Shown here: piece after piece, positions 42,815 to 51,011 of the stretch
Layout: every line of letters starts with the position of its first letter
How positions within the stretch are numbered: the stretch's first letter is position 1
Assembly (NCBI GenBank): GCA_900539835.1
Contig: UQDR01000003.1
Location: 1 to 64,000 of the forward strand
Length of the DNA stretch: 64,000 bases
Source of the DNA: an uncultured Ruminococcus sp.
GTDB taxonomy: Bacteria; Bacillota; Clostridia; Oscillospirales; Ruminococcaceae
Direction of reading: 5' to 3'
Notes under the pieces: model-generated
Seen by the model: the letters and a program-made list of their open reading frames with translations, nothing else
What the model was told of the DNA's origin: nothing
Databases searched by the model: none
Translations under genes and position numbers: made by a program

Positions 42815-43806
42815 TCCTTTAGTACACTTTCAATAGCTTGAATTTCGTCAGAAGTAAATTCAGTTTTATAAACTGCCTCAACATTTTCTTCTATCTGCTC
42901 CGAACGGCTTGCACCGATTAAAACAGTGGTGACCTTGCCCTCTCTCAATACCCATGAAAGCGCAAGCTGTGAAAGCTTTTGTCCCCTGCTGCGAGCAATT
43001 TCGTTTAAGGCATTAAGCTTTCTCAGCATATCGTCATTAAGTTCGTTTCCAATCCATGTGTTGCCTTTGCCTACTCTTGAGTCAGCAGGAACACCGTTTA
43101 AATATCTGTCTGTAAGAAAACCCTGATATAAAGGTGAAAAGACCGCAAGACCAATTCCTTCGTCAAATGCAAAGTCACGAAGCCCGTCACCTTCTATCCA
43201 GCGATTCAGCATGGAATATGAAGGCTGATTTATAATAAACGGCGTTTTAAGCTCTCGGAATAATGCCATCATTTTTTCAGTGTCAGCCTTGTTGTAATTT
43301 GAAATACCCACATATAATGCTTTCCCTTGCCTTACTGCGGAATCAAGTGCAAGTGCCGTTTCCTCCATAGGCGTTTCAGGATCTCTTACATGATGATAGA
43401 AAATATCCACATAATCAAGCTTCATGCGTTTAAGCGATTGATCAAGGGAAGATAAAAGATATTTCCTTGAACCGTTTTTGTCACCATAAGGCCCCGGCCA
43501 CATATCATATCCTGCCTTGGTTGATATGCAAAGCTCATCACGGTAATTGCGCATACCTCTGTCTAAAATCAAACCGAAGTTCTCTTCAGCCGAACCGTTG
43601 TATGGACTTCCGTAATTGTTAGCAAGATCAAAATGAGTAATGCCCAAATCAAAAGCAGCGTGACACATTTTCTCCATGTTTGCGAAACTGTCACGATAAC
43701 CAAAGTTCTGCCATAATCCCAGTGAAACAGCCGGAAGCTTCAAACCGCTTTTTCCACAGCGGTTGTATATCATTTTTTCATACCTTTTTTCGTTTGCCAT
43801 ATACAT
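42811..43806 (-). CDS. Aldo/keto reductase (YghZ/Gpr-like)
   Basis: The NADP-dependent barrel shows the catalytic tetrad region: DLANNYGSPYNGSAEENFG (Asp, Tyr), STKAGYDMWPGPYGD (Lys) and IFYHHVRD (His). The C-terminal NADP motif reads LIGASRSEQI. The sequence is closest to the L-glyceraldehyde-3-phosphate reductase branch, which removes aldehydes. I start at 43806 because AAGGAC lies nine bases upstream; the Met six bases later is possible. It shares a TTAA stop with the convergent gene. Confidence 0.9.
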   Translation of the reverse strand: MYMANEKRYEKMIYNRCGKSGLKLPAVSLGLWQNFGYRDSFANMEKMCHAAFDLGITHFDLANNYGSPYNGSAEENFGLILDRGMRNYRDELCISTKAGYDMWPGPYGDKNGSRKYLLSSLDQSLKRMKLDYVDIFYHHVRDPETPMEETALALDSAVRQGKALYVGISNYNKADTEKMMALFRELKTPFIINQPSYSMLNRWIEGDGLRDFAFDEGIGLAVFSPLYQGFLTDRYLNGVPADSRVGKGNTWIGNELNDDMLRKLNALNEIARSRGQKLSQLALSWVLREGKVTTVLIGASRSEQIEENVEAVYKTEFTSDEIQAIESVLKD

Positions 43807-43841
43807 ATTGATCAAGTCCTTTCAACTTTGTTTTTGTATTT

Positions 43842-43879
43842 ATGAAAAAAGCTGCCTGTATCATGGCAGCTTTTTTCAT
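43842..43879. terminator. Bidirectional terminator-like hairpin
   Basis: The arms 43842-43856 and 43865-43879 form a perfect 15-bp stem with A and T runs at its ends. It lies between the start of the aldo/keto reductase gene and the end of the minus-strand cytidylate-kinase-like gene, which it would terminate poorly by position; it may stop antisense transcription. Confidence 0.6.
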
Positions 43880-43913
43880 AATAAAGGAAGATAATGAAAA
43901 AGAAAATATGATT

Positions 43914-44537
43914 TTATCCTTCGGATTCTTTTATGTCAATATAGGCTTTCATAAGGCTTACAGCGCCCTGAATGCCCGTTTTGGAGGAGTTGATGCAAAG
44001 ATCATAATTCTTAGCTGCTCCCCACTTCATGTCAGAATAATAGTTATAATAATTAGCCCTGCGCTTGTCAGTCTTTTTTATAAAATCCTCAACCTTGTTC
44101 TTTTCAATGTCATATCTCTCAAGAATTCTTTTTTTCTTCTCCGTCATGTTTCCCATTACAAAGAAGTTGATAACATTTTCATTGTCCTTTAAAACATAGT
44201 CAGCACATCGTCCTACAATTACACAAGGATCACTTTCAGCTATGCGTTTTATTGTTTCAAATTGAGCAAGAAATATTCTGTGATTAAGCGGCATCTCAGG
44301 GTTTATCCTTCCGTCAGCCGTTACAGGATAAGTACCCATGACAAGGGAATAAAGAAAGCTGTTCGTATAGCTTTCATCATGAGTGACAAAAAGCTCCTTG
44401 CAAATTCCGCTTTCTTTAGATGCAAGCTCTAAAAGCTCCTTATCGTAAAAGGGAATACCCAGCTGTTCTGCAAGAATTTTGCCTATTTCACGGCCGCCGC
44501 TTCCGAATTCACGGCTAATTGTAATAATTGATCTCAT
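43914..44537 (-). CDS. Cytidylate-kinase-like family protein (AAA_26)
   Basis: The protein opens with ITISREFGSGGREIGKILAEQLG, a P-loop variant typical of the cytidylate-kinase-like family. LID and NMP-like segments follow (IVGRCADYVL, KKRILERYDIEKNKVEDFIKKTDKRRANYYNYYS). Relatives of this family are common in Clostridia; the substrate is uncertain. GGGAGG lies seven bases before ATG 44537; the upstream ATG lies within that site. Confidence 0.88.
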   Translation of the reverse strand: MRSIITISREFGSGGREIGKILAEQLGIPFYDKELLELASKESGICKELFVTHDESYTNSFLYSLVMGTYPVTADGRINPEMPLNHRIFLAQFETIKRIAESDPCVIVGRCADYVLKDNENVINFFVMGNMTEKKKRILERYDIEKNKVEDFIKKTDKRRANYYNYYSDMKWGAAKNYDLCINSSKTGIQGAVSLMKAYIDIKESEG

Positions 44538-44751
44538 AAAACAGCCTCCCATCCGATTTAGTTAAATGTATTTATTTTTTTCTGCTTTTATATTATAACA
44601 CACTTTTTGTGTTTTGTATACAAAAATAAAGAAAAAAATTATACAAATTTATGCGTTTTTACTTGTGCAATTTTACAATATAACTTATCAATTAAAGTAT
44701 TTATATATTCAATTCTCCACATTCTAAAATAATGTTTTGATAATTTCCTAA

Positions 44752-45678
44752 TCAAAACAGTGTTAGCTGATTGTCTATCCAGCTTTCTTGCTTCGCATCG
44801 TGAATTTTATCTCTTTCATGCAAATTACCAATTAAAAGGGGAGAGTCAGGGTTGTGATTTCTCATGTTTCTTTGTACCGCCTGTACATCATTATTGGCAT
44901 AGCAGTACCTGCATAAATGACCGCAGGTATCATATTCTCCAATATCACTTCCAAGTAAACAACTGCATTCACTGCGCAGGGATTTCTTTTTAGGTGCATT
45001 CAGTTTCATTCCAAGTGCAGTTTCGTAAGTCTGAATAGTCATACATCCGCTGCAATCTGCACCGTAACATTCAAGCTCCCTACCCTCTGCACAAGGCTTT
45101 ATCGTAATTCCATATTTTCTGCCGATTTCAACAAAAGCCTTGCCTATGGAAAGTCGATCAGCATGATCAACCTCGTTTACCTGAGGAAAATTCCTAAGTA
45201 CCTTTTTATAAAGATCAATAAAGCTAATAACGCAAACTTTTGTGTACCCTGCAAGATATTTCGCCACTTTTTCAAAATCGGCAATATGACGTTCCAACGT
45301 ATATTTTCCATCAATAAAAATCGGGTCATACCGCCAACTTATAGAGTTAATGCCCACAATGTCAGAAAGTTTGCGAAAAGCCTCCATTACCTTCTCCTTG
45401 GGAGGAACATTTGGTTCAACATCTCTGCCGTATGAAGTAATTGTCACAAACCAGTATTGACCATAAGCTTTCAGTAAATCCATGTATTCAAACATAGGTG
45501 CAGGATTTTTTGTGCAAAAGCCTATCAGATCAACTACATCAGGTGATATCTTGTATCTCGTTATATTCTCTGGATTATAGGGATTCCGCACTAAAACAAA
45601 GCCCTCTTTTAGCCTGTTAGCAAACCACCTTGAATAAAATGCGGGTATATCCGTTCTCATTCCCGTCTGTAAAATCAT
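44752..45678 (-). CDS. DUF1848 family protein with C-terminal Fe-S-type cysteine motif
   Basis: The protein of about 308 residues shows DUF1848 traits: TGMRTDIPAFYSRWFANRL at the start, VVDLIGFCTKNPAPM, SWRYDPIF in the middle, and CGHLCRYCYANN near the C-terminus. The last resembles a radical-SAM CX3CX2C cluster placed at the wrong end of the barrel. The function is unknown. AGGTGCAGAAA precedes ATG 45678; a GTG nine bases earlier is an alternative. Confidence 0.85.
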   Translation of the reverse strand: MILQTGMRTDIPAFYSRWFANRLKEGFVLVRNPYNPENITRYKISPDVVDLIGFCTKNPAPMFEYMDLLKAYGQYWFVTITSYGRDVEPNVPPKEKVMEAFRKLSDIVGINSISWRYDPIFIDGKYTLERHIADFEKVAKYLAGYTKVCVISFIDLYKKVLRNFPQVNEVDHADRLSIGKAFVEIGRKYGITIKPCAEGRELECYGADCSGCMTIQTYETALGMKLNAPKKKSLRSECSCLLGSDIGEYDTCGHLCRYCYANNDVQAVQRNMRNHNPDSPLLIGNLHERDKIHDAKQESWIDNQLTLF

Positions 45679-45833
45679 TTTCTGCACCTCGCTTTATTTT
45701 ATATTATATAATTATATACTGTTGTAATATCTGTAGTTACAACTGATTGCATTTGCGAACATTTTATGAGCTAAAAAGCCATAAAAAACAGTACTCTTCC
45801 AAAAGAAAGTACGGTCATTTTTATTAATCAAAC

Positions 45834-45941
45834 TCATACACTTGAAGCCAGAAAATCACTGGTCAATTTATATTTTCCTTGAAAGGTTTCAATGCAGTCA
45901 AATATATGAACTGCTATAGTAAACCTGCTTGAAATCTGCAT
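45834..45941 (-). pseudogene. N-terminal fragment of an Rrf2-family regulator
   Basis: Behind AGAGGT, ATG 45941 opens MQISSRFTIAVHIFDCIETF, followed by KLTSDFLASSV and a stop. This is the typical first third of YwnA-like Rrf2 regulators, which should run to about 130-145 residues. The rest is missing and no continuation appears in other frames, so the gene is truncated. The similarity is from memory of the family. Confidence 0.6.
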
Positions 45942-46153
45942 AGCCATACCTCTTTTTTTATCTAAATAACAACCAATCAGTAATAATTGCTTTGAAATTA
46001 AAGCTATTATATCATTTGAAAAGTATAATGTCAATGGGAAACCACCACCTGTCAAGAGTAGAATAGTGTAATACTTGTTCAGCTTTAATCTTGAAATATA
46101 ATGCCTTTTGTGCTATACTTAATATGAAATATTATGTTAAAAAGGACTTTGCA

Positions 46154-47128
46154 ATGGAAAAAGTTAAAATCGGTAATGTTGAAATAGAAAAATCAGCAGC
46201 CCTTGCCCCGATGGCGTCTGTGGCTGATAAATCTTATAGAATGCTGTGTAAAGAATTCGGTGCAAGCTATTTAGTCAGCGAAATGATATCCTCAAAGGGG
46301 CTTTGCTTCGGCGATAAAAAAACTGCAAGACTATGTGAAATTGAGAGCGAAGAGCGTCCAATGGCTTTACAGCTTTTTGGCGAAGAACCGGTGTATATGG
46401 GAAAAGCAGCGTATATACTTAATCAGTATGCTCCCGATATAATAGATATTAATATGGGCTGTCCGGTGCCGAAAATCGTCGGTAACGGAAGCGGCTCAGC
46501 ACTGATGAAAGCTCCGCAAACTGCCTTTGAAATAGCAAAGGAAACAGTGAAGAATGCAGCTTGTCCGGTGACAGTGAAGATCCGTGCAGGCTGGGATAGC
46601 GATAATATAAATGCCGTAGAGTTCGCTAAAATTATGGAACAGGCAGGGGTTTCAGCTATCGCCGTCCATGGCAGAACCAGAAACCAAATGTATTCAGGTC
46701 ATGCCGATTGGAGTATCATAAAACAGGTTAAGGAAGCTGTGAGCATTCCCGTTATCGGAAACGGAGATGTGAAAACTCCCGAAGATTGTAAAGCAATGTA
46801 TGACCAAACAGGCTGTGACCTTGTCATGATAGGAAGAGGTTCTTACGGAAAACCTTGGATTTTCAGAGATGTAAAACATTATATTGAAACAGGAGAACTT
46901 CTTCCCGAAATAACCCTTGAAGAAAAAATGGCAGTAATGCTCAAGAATGGAAGAATGTTATGTAACTATAAAGGCGAAAAACAGGGCATGAAGGAAATGC
47001 GCAAGAATGTGGCATGGTATATCAAGGGTCTGCCGGGCTCAGCCAAAATGCGTGGAGAATGCGGACTTTTAAACCAATACAGCGATTTGGAAAAACTGGT
47101 TGAGCAGATACTTCAAAAAGGAGAGTAA
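46154..47128 (+). CDS. dusB: tRNA-dihydrouridine synthase
   Basis: The FMN enzyme of about 324 residues shows the Dus motifs APMASVADKSYRMLCKEFGA, DINMGCPVPKIVGNGSGSALM (catalytic Cys) and VHGRTRNQMYSG, GNGDV, MIGRGSYGKPWIF. It reduces uridines in tRNA D loops. The start at ATG 46154 follows AAAGGA at seven bases. It is the first gene of a tightly packed operon with rsmI two bases downstream. Confidence 0.93.
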   Translation: MEKVKIGNVEIEKSAALAPMASVADKSYRMLCKEFGASYLVSEMISSKGLCFGDKKTARLCEIESEERPMALQLFGEEPVYMGKAAYILNQYAPDIIDINMGCPVPKIVGNGSGSALMKAPQTAFEIAKETVKNAACPVTVKIRAGWDSDNINAVEFAKIMEQAGVSAIAVHGRTRNQMYSGHADWSIIKQVKEAVSIPVIGNGDVKTPEDCKAMYDQTGCDLVMIGRGSYGKPWIFRDVKHYIETGELLPEITLEEKMAVMLKNGRMLCNYKGEKQGMKEMRKNVAWYIKGLPGSAKMRGECGLLNQYSDLEKLVEQILQKGE

Positions 47129-47130
47129 TA

Positions 47131-47970
47131 ATGGGAAAGCTTTTTTTAGTCGGAACACCCATAGGAAATCTGGGCGATATGACCTATAGAGCAGTTGAAA
47201 CGCTCCAATCTGTAGACTTTATCTGTGCAGAGGATACAAGAGTCACTGCCAAATTACTAAATTATTTTAATATAAAAACACCACTCATAAGCTATCATGA
47301 GCATAATGCCAAAACCGCAGGACAAACCGTAGTAAACCGAATTCTTTCAGGTGAAAACGCCGCTATAGTGACCGATGCGGGAATGCCCTGTATATCCGAT
47401 CCGGGAGAGGATCTGGTCAAGCTTTGTGCAGAGCAGGGGATTGAAATAAATGTAGTGCCCGGACCATCAGCCGTAGTATCAGCCTTGGCAGTCAGCGGAC
47501 TTGATACCTCACGTTTTGCCTTTGAGGGATTTTTGTCTGTTACAAAAAAGCAAAGATATGCTCATCTTGCACAGGTTAAAAACTGTACCTCAACCATGAT
47601 TTTTTATGAAGCGCCCCATAAACTGATTTATACATTAAAAGATATGCTTGAATATTTCGGCGACAGAAAAATCTCACTTTGCCGTGAGCTTACAAAAATC
47701 CATGAGGAAGCTTTCCGTACTACACTTTCCGAAGCAGTTGAATATTATACCGTAAATAAGCCAAAAGGAGAATTTGTCCTTGTTATTGAGGGGGCAAAGG
47801 CTGAGGATATATTAAAAGCAGAAACCATCGAACAAGCCTATGAACAGGTAAAAAACCTCGTGTCAAAGGGTATGCGTGGTGCAGATGCCTGTAAGGAGAT
47901 CGCTAAATCCACAGGCTTTTCAAAAGGCGAGTTGTATGCATTGCTCGTTGAGGATAAAGAAAATGAGTAA
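47131..47970 (+). CDS. rsmI: 16S rRNA 2'-O-ribose C1402 methyltransferase
   Basis: The 279-residue protein has the tetrapyrrole-methylase fold with LVGTPIGNLGDMTYRAVETL, CAEDTRVTAKLL, GTPISDPG-like AGMPCISDPGEDLV, VPGPSAVVSALAVSG, and YEAPHKL. It methylates C1402 of 16S rRNA. It follows dusB by two bases and overlaps rimI by eight bases. Confidence 0.95.
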   Translation: MGKLFLVGTPIGNLGDMTYRAVETLQSVDFICAEDTRVTAKLLNYFNIKTPLISYHEHNAKTAGQTVVNRILSGENAAIVTDAGMPCISDPGEDLVKLCAEQGIEINVVPGPSAVVSALAVSGLDTSRFAFEGFLSVTKKQRYAHLAQVKNCTSTMIFYEAPHKLIYTLKDMLEYFGDRKISLCRELTKIHEEAFRTTLSEAVEYYTVNKPKGEFVLVIEGAKAEDILKAETIEQAYEQVKNLVSKGMRGADACKEIAKSTGFSKGELYALLVEDKENE

Positions 47971-48424
47971 ATTAGTTGTTGAAGAAATCGACTTTCAGCA
48001 GTGTAATGACTTTTGGGAAATTGATAAGCAGTGTTTTTCTGATCCATGGAGATTGTCAGATTTTGAATATCAGATAAAAAATCCGAACTATAAAATTATA
48101 GGCGCATTTGTTGAAAATAAGCCTGTGGGATTTGTAAATGTGCAGTGCATTGCAGGAGAGCTTACTGTAAATAATATCGCTGTGCTGAAAGAATTCAGAA
48201 AACAAGGCATAGGCGAAAAGCTTTTAAAGGCTGCTTTAGAGGCATTTTCAAATGCGGATGCTGCTTTTCTTGAAGTGAGAGAAAGCAATATCCCTGCACA
48301 GAAATTATATGAAAAGTATGACTTTGTAAAAGTGGGAGAACGTAAAAATTACTACCAAAACCCCATAGAAAATGCTTTATTAATGACAAAAATCATGAAA
48401 ACGGAGCAATATAATGAATTATAA
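47963..48424 (+). CDS. rimI: Ribosomal protein S18 alanine N-acetyltransferase
   Basis: The GNAT protein of about 153 residues shows VNNIAVLKEFRKQGIGEKLL (acetyl-CoA loop) and a RimI-type end (EVRESNIPAQKLYEKYDFVKVGERKNYY). Start ATG 47963 overlaps the rsmI stop. It lies in the same operon as tsaD, as is typical for RimI. Confidence 0.92.
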   Translation: MSKLVVEEIDFQQCNDFWEIDKQCFSDPWRLSDFEYQIKNPNYKIIGAFVENKPVGFVNVQCIAGELTVNNIAVLKEFRKQGIGEKLLKAALEAFSNADAAFLEVRESNIPAQKLYEKYDFVKVGERKNYYQNPIENALLMTKIMKTEQYNEL

Positions 48425-49385
48425 TGATCTGACCTTTGAAAAATTGGGAGATAATATTGAAATTTGTATTTCCACCGAGCATCGTTTCGGAACTGACGCT
48501 TTTTTGCTTGCGGATTTTGCAAAACCCAGGCATAAGGATAAAGTGTGCGATTTTTGTACAGGAAGCGGAATAGTAGCACTTCTTATGTATAAAAATTTTC
48601 AGCCTGCGCACATTTATGCACTGGAAATTCAAGAAAAAGCCCACGACCAGCTGAAAATGTCGCTGGAGCGTTCAGAAATAGTCACCATTACCCCTGTTTT
48701 GGGAGATTTAAAGGAGTGGCGTGCAGAAAATGAGCTTGACCTTATAACCTGCAACCCGCCTTATAAAATTGATAATACAGGAGCAAAAAACGACCTTGAA
48801 GCCATTTCGATCGCAAGACATGAAATGATGTGTACTATTGATGATGTGTGTAAGTCAGCGGCAAAGAATCTTAAATTCGGCGGACGGCTTTGCGTATGTA
48901 ACCGCCCTCAAAGGCTTTGCGATATAATGATTGCAATGAGAAGCTCGGGTATTGAGCCAAAGCGGGTAAGATTTGTGTCAAAAAATCCAAAGACCGCCCC
49001 ATGGCTTGTCCTCGTTGAAGGCAGAAAAGGCGGAAATCCGTTTTTGCAGGTCGAACCTCAGTTTTATACACAAAATGAGAACGGCGGATTTTCTGATGAA
49101 TTAAAAGAATTATACAGCCAGCCTGATAATAAACAGCTTTTTTCTAATTTAGATAAGCTTCATACCACCGATTCAGGCATAGAAAGAATAAAGAAGAACC
49201 TTTCATTAACTACAGATGACGTAGTGAACTGGTGCAGAGAGAAAATTAAGTCACCCAAAGCTCAAATCAGCCGTAAGGGTAAGAATTGGTATATATCTGA
49301 AAATGATTGTGTAATCACAGTAAACGCTAACAGCTTTACTATTATAACAGCACATAAAATCAAACATTCGGAGGAATTAAAATGA
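48414..49385 (+). CDS. tRNA1(Val) (adenine-N6)-methyltransferase TrmN6 fused to DUF3781
   Basis: Residues 1-235 are a Rossmann methyltransferase of the TrmN6/YfiC type (FGTDAFLLADFA, DFCTGSGIVALLM, catalytic NPPYK in LITCNPPYK). Residues about 240-318 look like DUF3781 (KLHTTDSGIERIKKNL, VVNWCREKI, KGKNWYISENDCVITVNANS). The usual enzyme is about 245 residues, so this is an 80-residue fusion with no frameshift. It starts 10 bases before the rimI stop and overlaps tsaD by four bases. The fused domain's role is unknown. Confidence 0.82.
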   Translation: MNYNDLTFEKLGDNIEICISTEHRFGTDAFLLADFAKPRHKDKVCDFCTGSGIVALLMYKNFQPAHIYALEIQEKAHDQLKMSLERSEIVTITPVLGDLKEWRAENELDLITCNPPYKIDNTGAKNDLEAISIARHEMMCTIDDVCKSAAKNLKFGGRLCVCNRPQRLCDIMIAMRSSGIEPKRVRFVSKNPKTAPWLVLVEGRKGGNPFLQVEPQFYTQNENGGFSDELKELYSQPDNKQLFSNLDKLHTTDSGIERIKKNLSLTTDDVVNWCREKIKSPKAQISRKGKNWYISENDCVITVNANSFTIITAHKIKHSEELK

Positions 49386-50398
49386 AAATACTTGCAATAG
49401 AAAGCTCCTGCGACGAAACCGCCTGTGCGGTTGTGGAAGACGGCGTTAAAGTTCTTTCAAATATAGTAGCAACACAAATCGACGAGCATAAGCTTTACGG
49501 CGGAGTAGTCCCTGAAATAGCTTCACGCCGTCACTGTGAAAATATATCTGTAGTGGTTGAACAGGCTTTGAAAGAATCAAACTGTACAATTGACGACATT
49601 GATGCAGTTGCGGTAACATATGCTCCGGGACTTATCGGCGCATTGCTTGTTGGCATAAGCTATGCAAAAGGGCTTGCAATGTCTGCAAATAAGCCGTTGA
49701 TTGCCGTGCATCATATCGCAGGCCATATTGCAGCAAATTATATTTCTCATCCCGATTTGAAACCACCGTATTTGTGCCTTGTGGTATCGGGAGGTCATAG
49801 CCATATTGTTGAGGTTAAGGACTATACAAAATATCATGTTATCGGAAGAACTCGTGACGATGCAGCAGGAGAATGCTTTGATAAGGTCGCCAGAACCTTG
49901 GGTTATGAATATCCCGGCGGAAAATATATTGATTCAGCGGCGAAATTAGGAAATCCCGAAGCATATAAGCTGCCTAAACCGAGAGTTCAAGGCTCTGAGT
50001 ATGACTTCAGCTTTTCGGGTCTGAAAACTGCGGTAATAAACCTTGTGCATAATGCAAATCAAAAGGGAGAAGAGATAAAACGTGAGGATATGGCAGCATC
50101 TTTTCAAAAAACTATCTCAGAAATTCTTGTTGAGAAAACAATGAAAGCCGCAGAAGAATTTGGGTATAATACAATAGGACTTGCAGGCGGCGTATCTGCA
50201 AATTCGGGAGTGCGTTCAGCCTTGCAGGAAGCCTGTGATAAGCGTGGATATAAGCTTTTCATGCCCGAGTTTAAATATTGCGGAGATAATGCCGCAATGA
50301 TAGGATGTCAAGGCTATTATGACTATCTTTCAAATAAACGTGCAGGACAGGATTTGAATGGAATTGCAACGTTGTCATTGGATAAGATTTCGGAATAA
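49382..50398 (+). CDS. tsaD: tRNA N6-adenosine threonylcarbamoyltransferase TsaD
   Basis: The 338-residue ASKHA-fold protein shows SSCDETACAVV, YAPGLIGALLVGISYAKGLA, the metal histidines in HHIAGHIAANY, VSGGHSHI, and GGVSANSGVRSAL. It makes the t6A modification of tRNAs with TsaB/TsaE, which are not in this window. It overlaps the TrmN6 stop by four bases. Confidence 0.97.
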   Translation: MKILAIESSCDETACAVVEDGVKVLSNIVATQIDEHKLYGGVVPEIASRRHCENISVVVEQALKESNCTIDDIDAVAVTYAPGLIGALLVGISYAKGLAMSANKPLIAVHHIAGHIAANYISHPDLKPPYLCLVVSGGHSHIVEVKDYTKYHVIGRTRDDAAGECFDKVARTLGYEYPGGKYIDSAAKLGNPEAYKLPKPRVQGSEYDFSFSGLKTAVINLVHNANQKGEEIKREDMAASFQKTISEILVEKTMKAAEEFGYNTIGLAGGVSANSGVRSALQEACDKRGYKLFMPEFKYCGDNAAMIGCQGYYDYLSNKRAGQDLNGIATLSLDKISE

Positions 50399-50402
50399 CG
50401 TT

Positions 50403-51011
50403 ATGAATCTTCCAAAAAGAAAAAACATCAGATTAAAAGGATATGATTATTCCCAAAATGGATTATATTTCGTGACGATATGTGCATATAAAAGACAACA
50501 TTTATTTGGAAAAATCGTAGGGCAAGGGCTCTGCTCTTGCCGACATCAAAATATTGATTATACATCAGAGAATTTCTCTTTACAATCGGCTTGTGAATTA
50601 TCAAGTATAGGTCAGATAGTTGAGAAAGAAATAATTAATACGGAAAAGCGGTTTAAACATATTTCAATAACGGATTTTATAATCATGCCTAATCATATTC
50701 ACATGATTATTTGGATTAATAATATACATGAAAATAATTTAAACAGATCACAATGCAAGCCACGGCAAGAGCAGAGCCCTTGCCCTACAATCGGTGATTT
50801 TATTTGTGCATTAAAATCAATGTCAACCAAGCGTGCAAATGAGAAAGACAATGTTAAGGGTCGCAAAATATGGCAATATCGATACCACGACCACATAATC
50901 CGCAATGAAAAGGAATATCAGGTAATATCAAAATACATATGTGAAAATCCGCAAAAATGGGAGCAGGATTGTTATTATCCGCAAAATAATAAATTAGAGG
51001 TGCAAACATGA
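50403..51011 (+). CDS. RAYT (REP-associated tyrosine transposase), with an internal REP pair
   Basis: The 202-residue Y1 transposase shows the RAYT opening (RKNIRLKGYDYSQNGLYFVT), the HUH motif in IIMPNHIHMIIW, and a C-terminal YHDHIIRNEKEYQVISKYI. It would cut and join single-stranded REP-like DNA. The frame contains two inverted 26-base copies (50517-50542 and 50763-50788), read as VGQGLCSCR and PRQEQSPCPT. Each begins or ends with GTAG plus an imperfect palindrome, the REP signature. The gene is four bases after tsaD and its TGA overlaps the polA ATG, so it fits the operon without a gap. Confidence 0.88.
   Translation: MNLPKRKNIRLKGYDYSQNGLYFVTICAYKRQHLFGKIVGQGLCSCRHQNIDYTSENFSLQSACELSSIGQIVEKEIINTEKRFKHISITDFIIMPNHIHMIIWINNIHENNLNRSQCKPRQEQSPCPTIGDFICALKSMSTKRANEKDNVKGRKIWQYRYHDHIIRNEKEYQVISKYICENPQKWEQDCYYPQNNKLEVQT
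50517..50542 (+). repeat. REP-like unit inside the RAYT gene, left copy
   Basis: GTAG head followed by an imperfect palindrome (GGCAAG ... CTTGCC). The reverse complement recurs exactly at 50763-50788. Confidence 0.85.
50763..50788 (-). repeat. REP-like unit inside the RAYT gene, inverted right copy
   Basis: All 26 bases are the exact reverse complement of 50517-50542, ending in CTAC (GTAG on the minus strand). The pair flanks about 220 bases including the HUH region. Confidence 0.85.
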
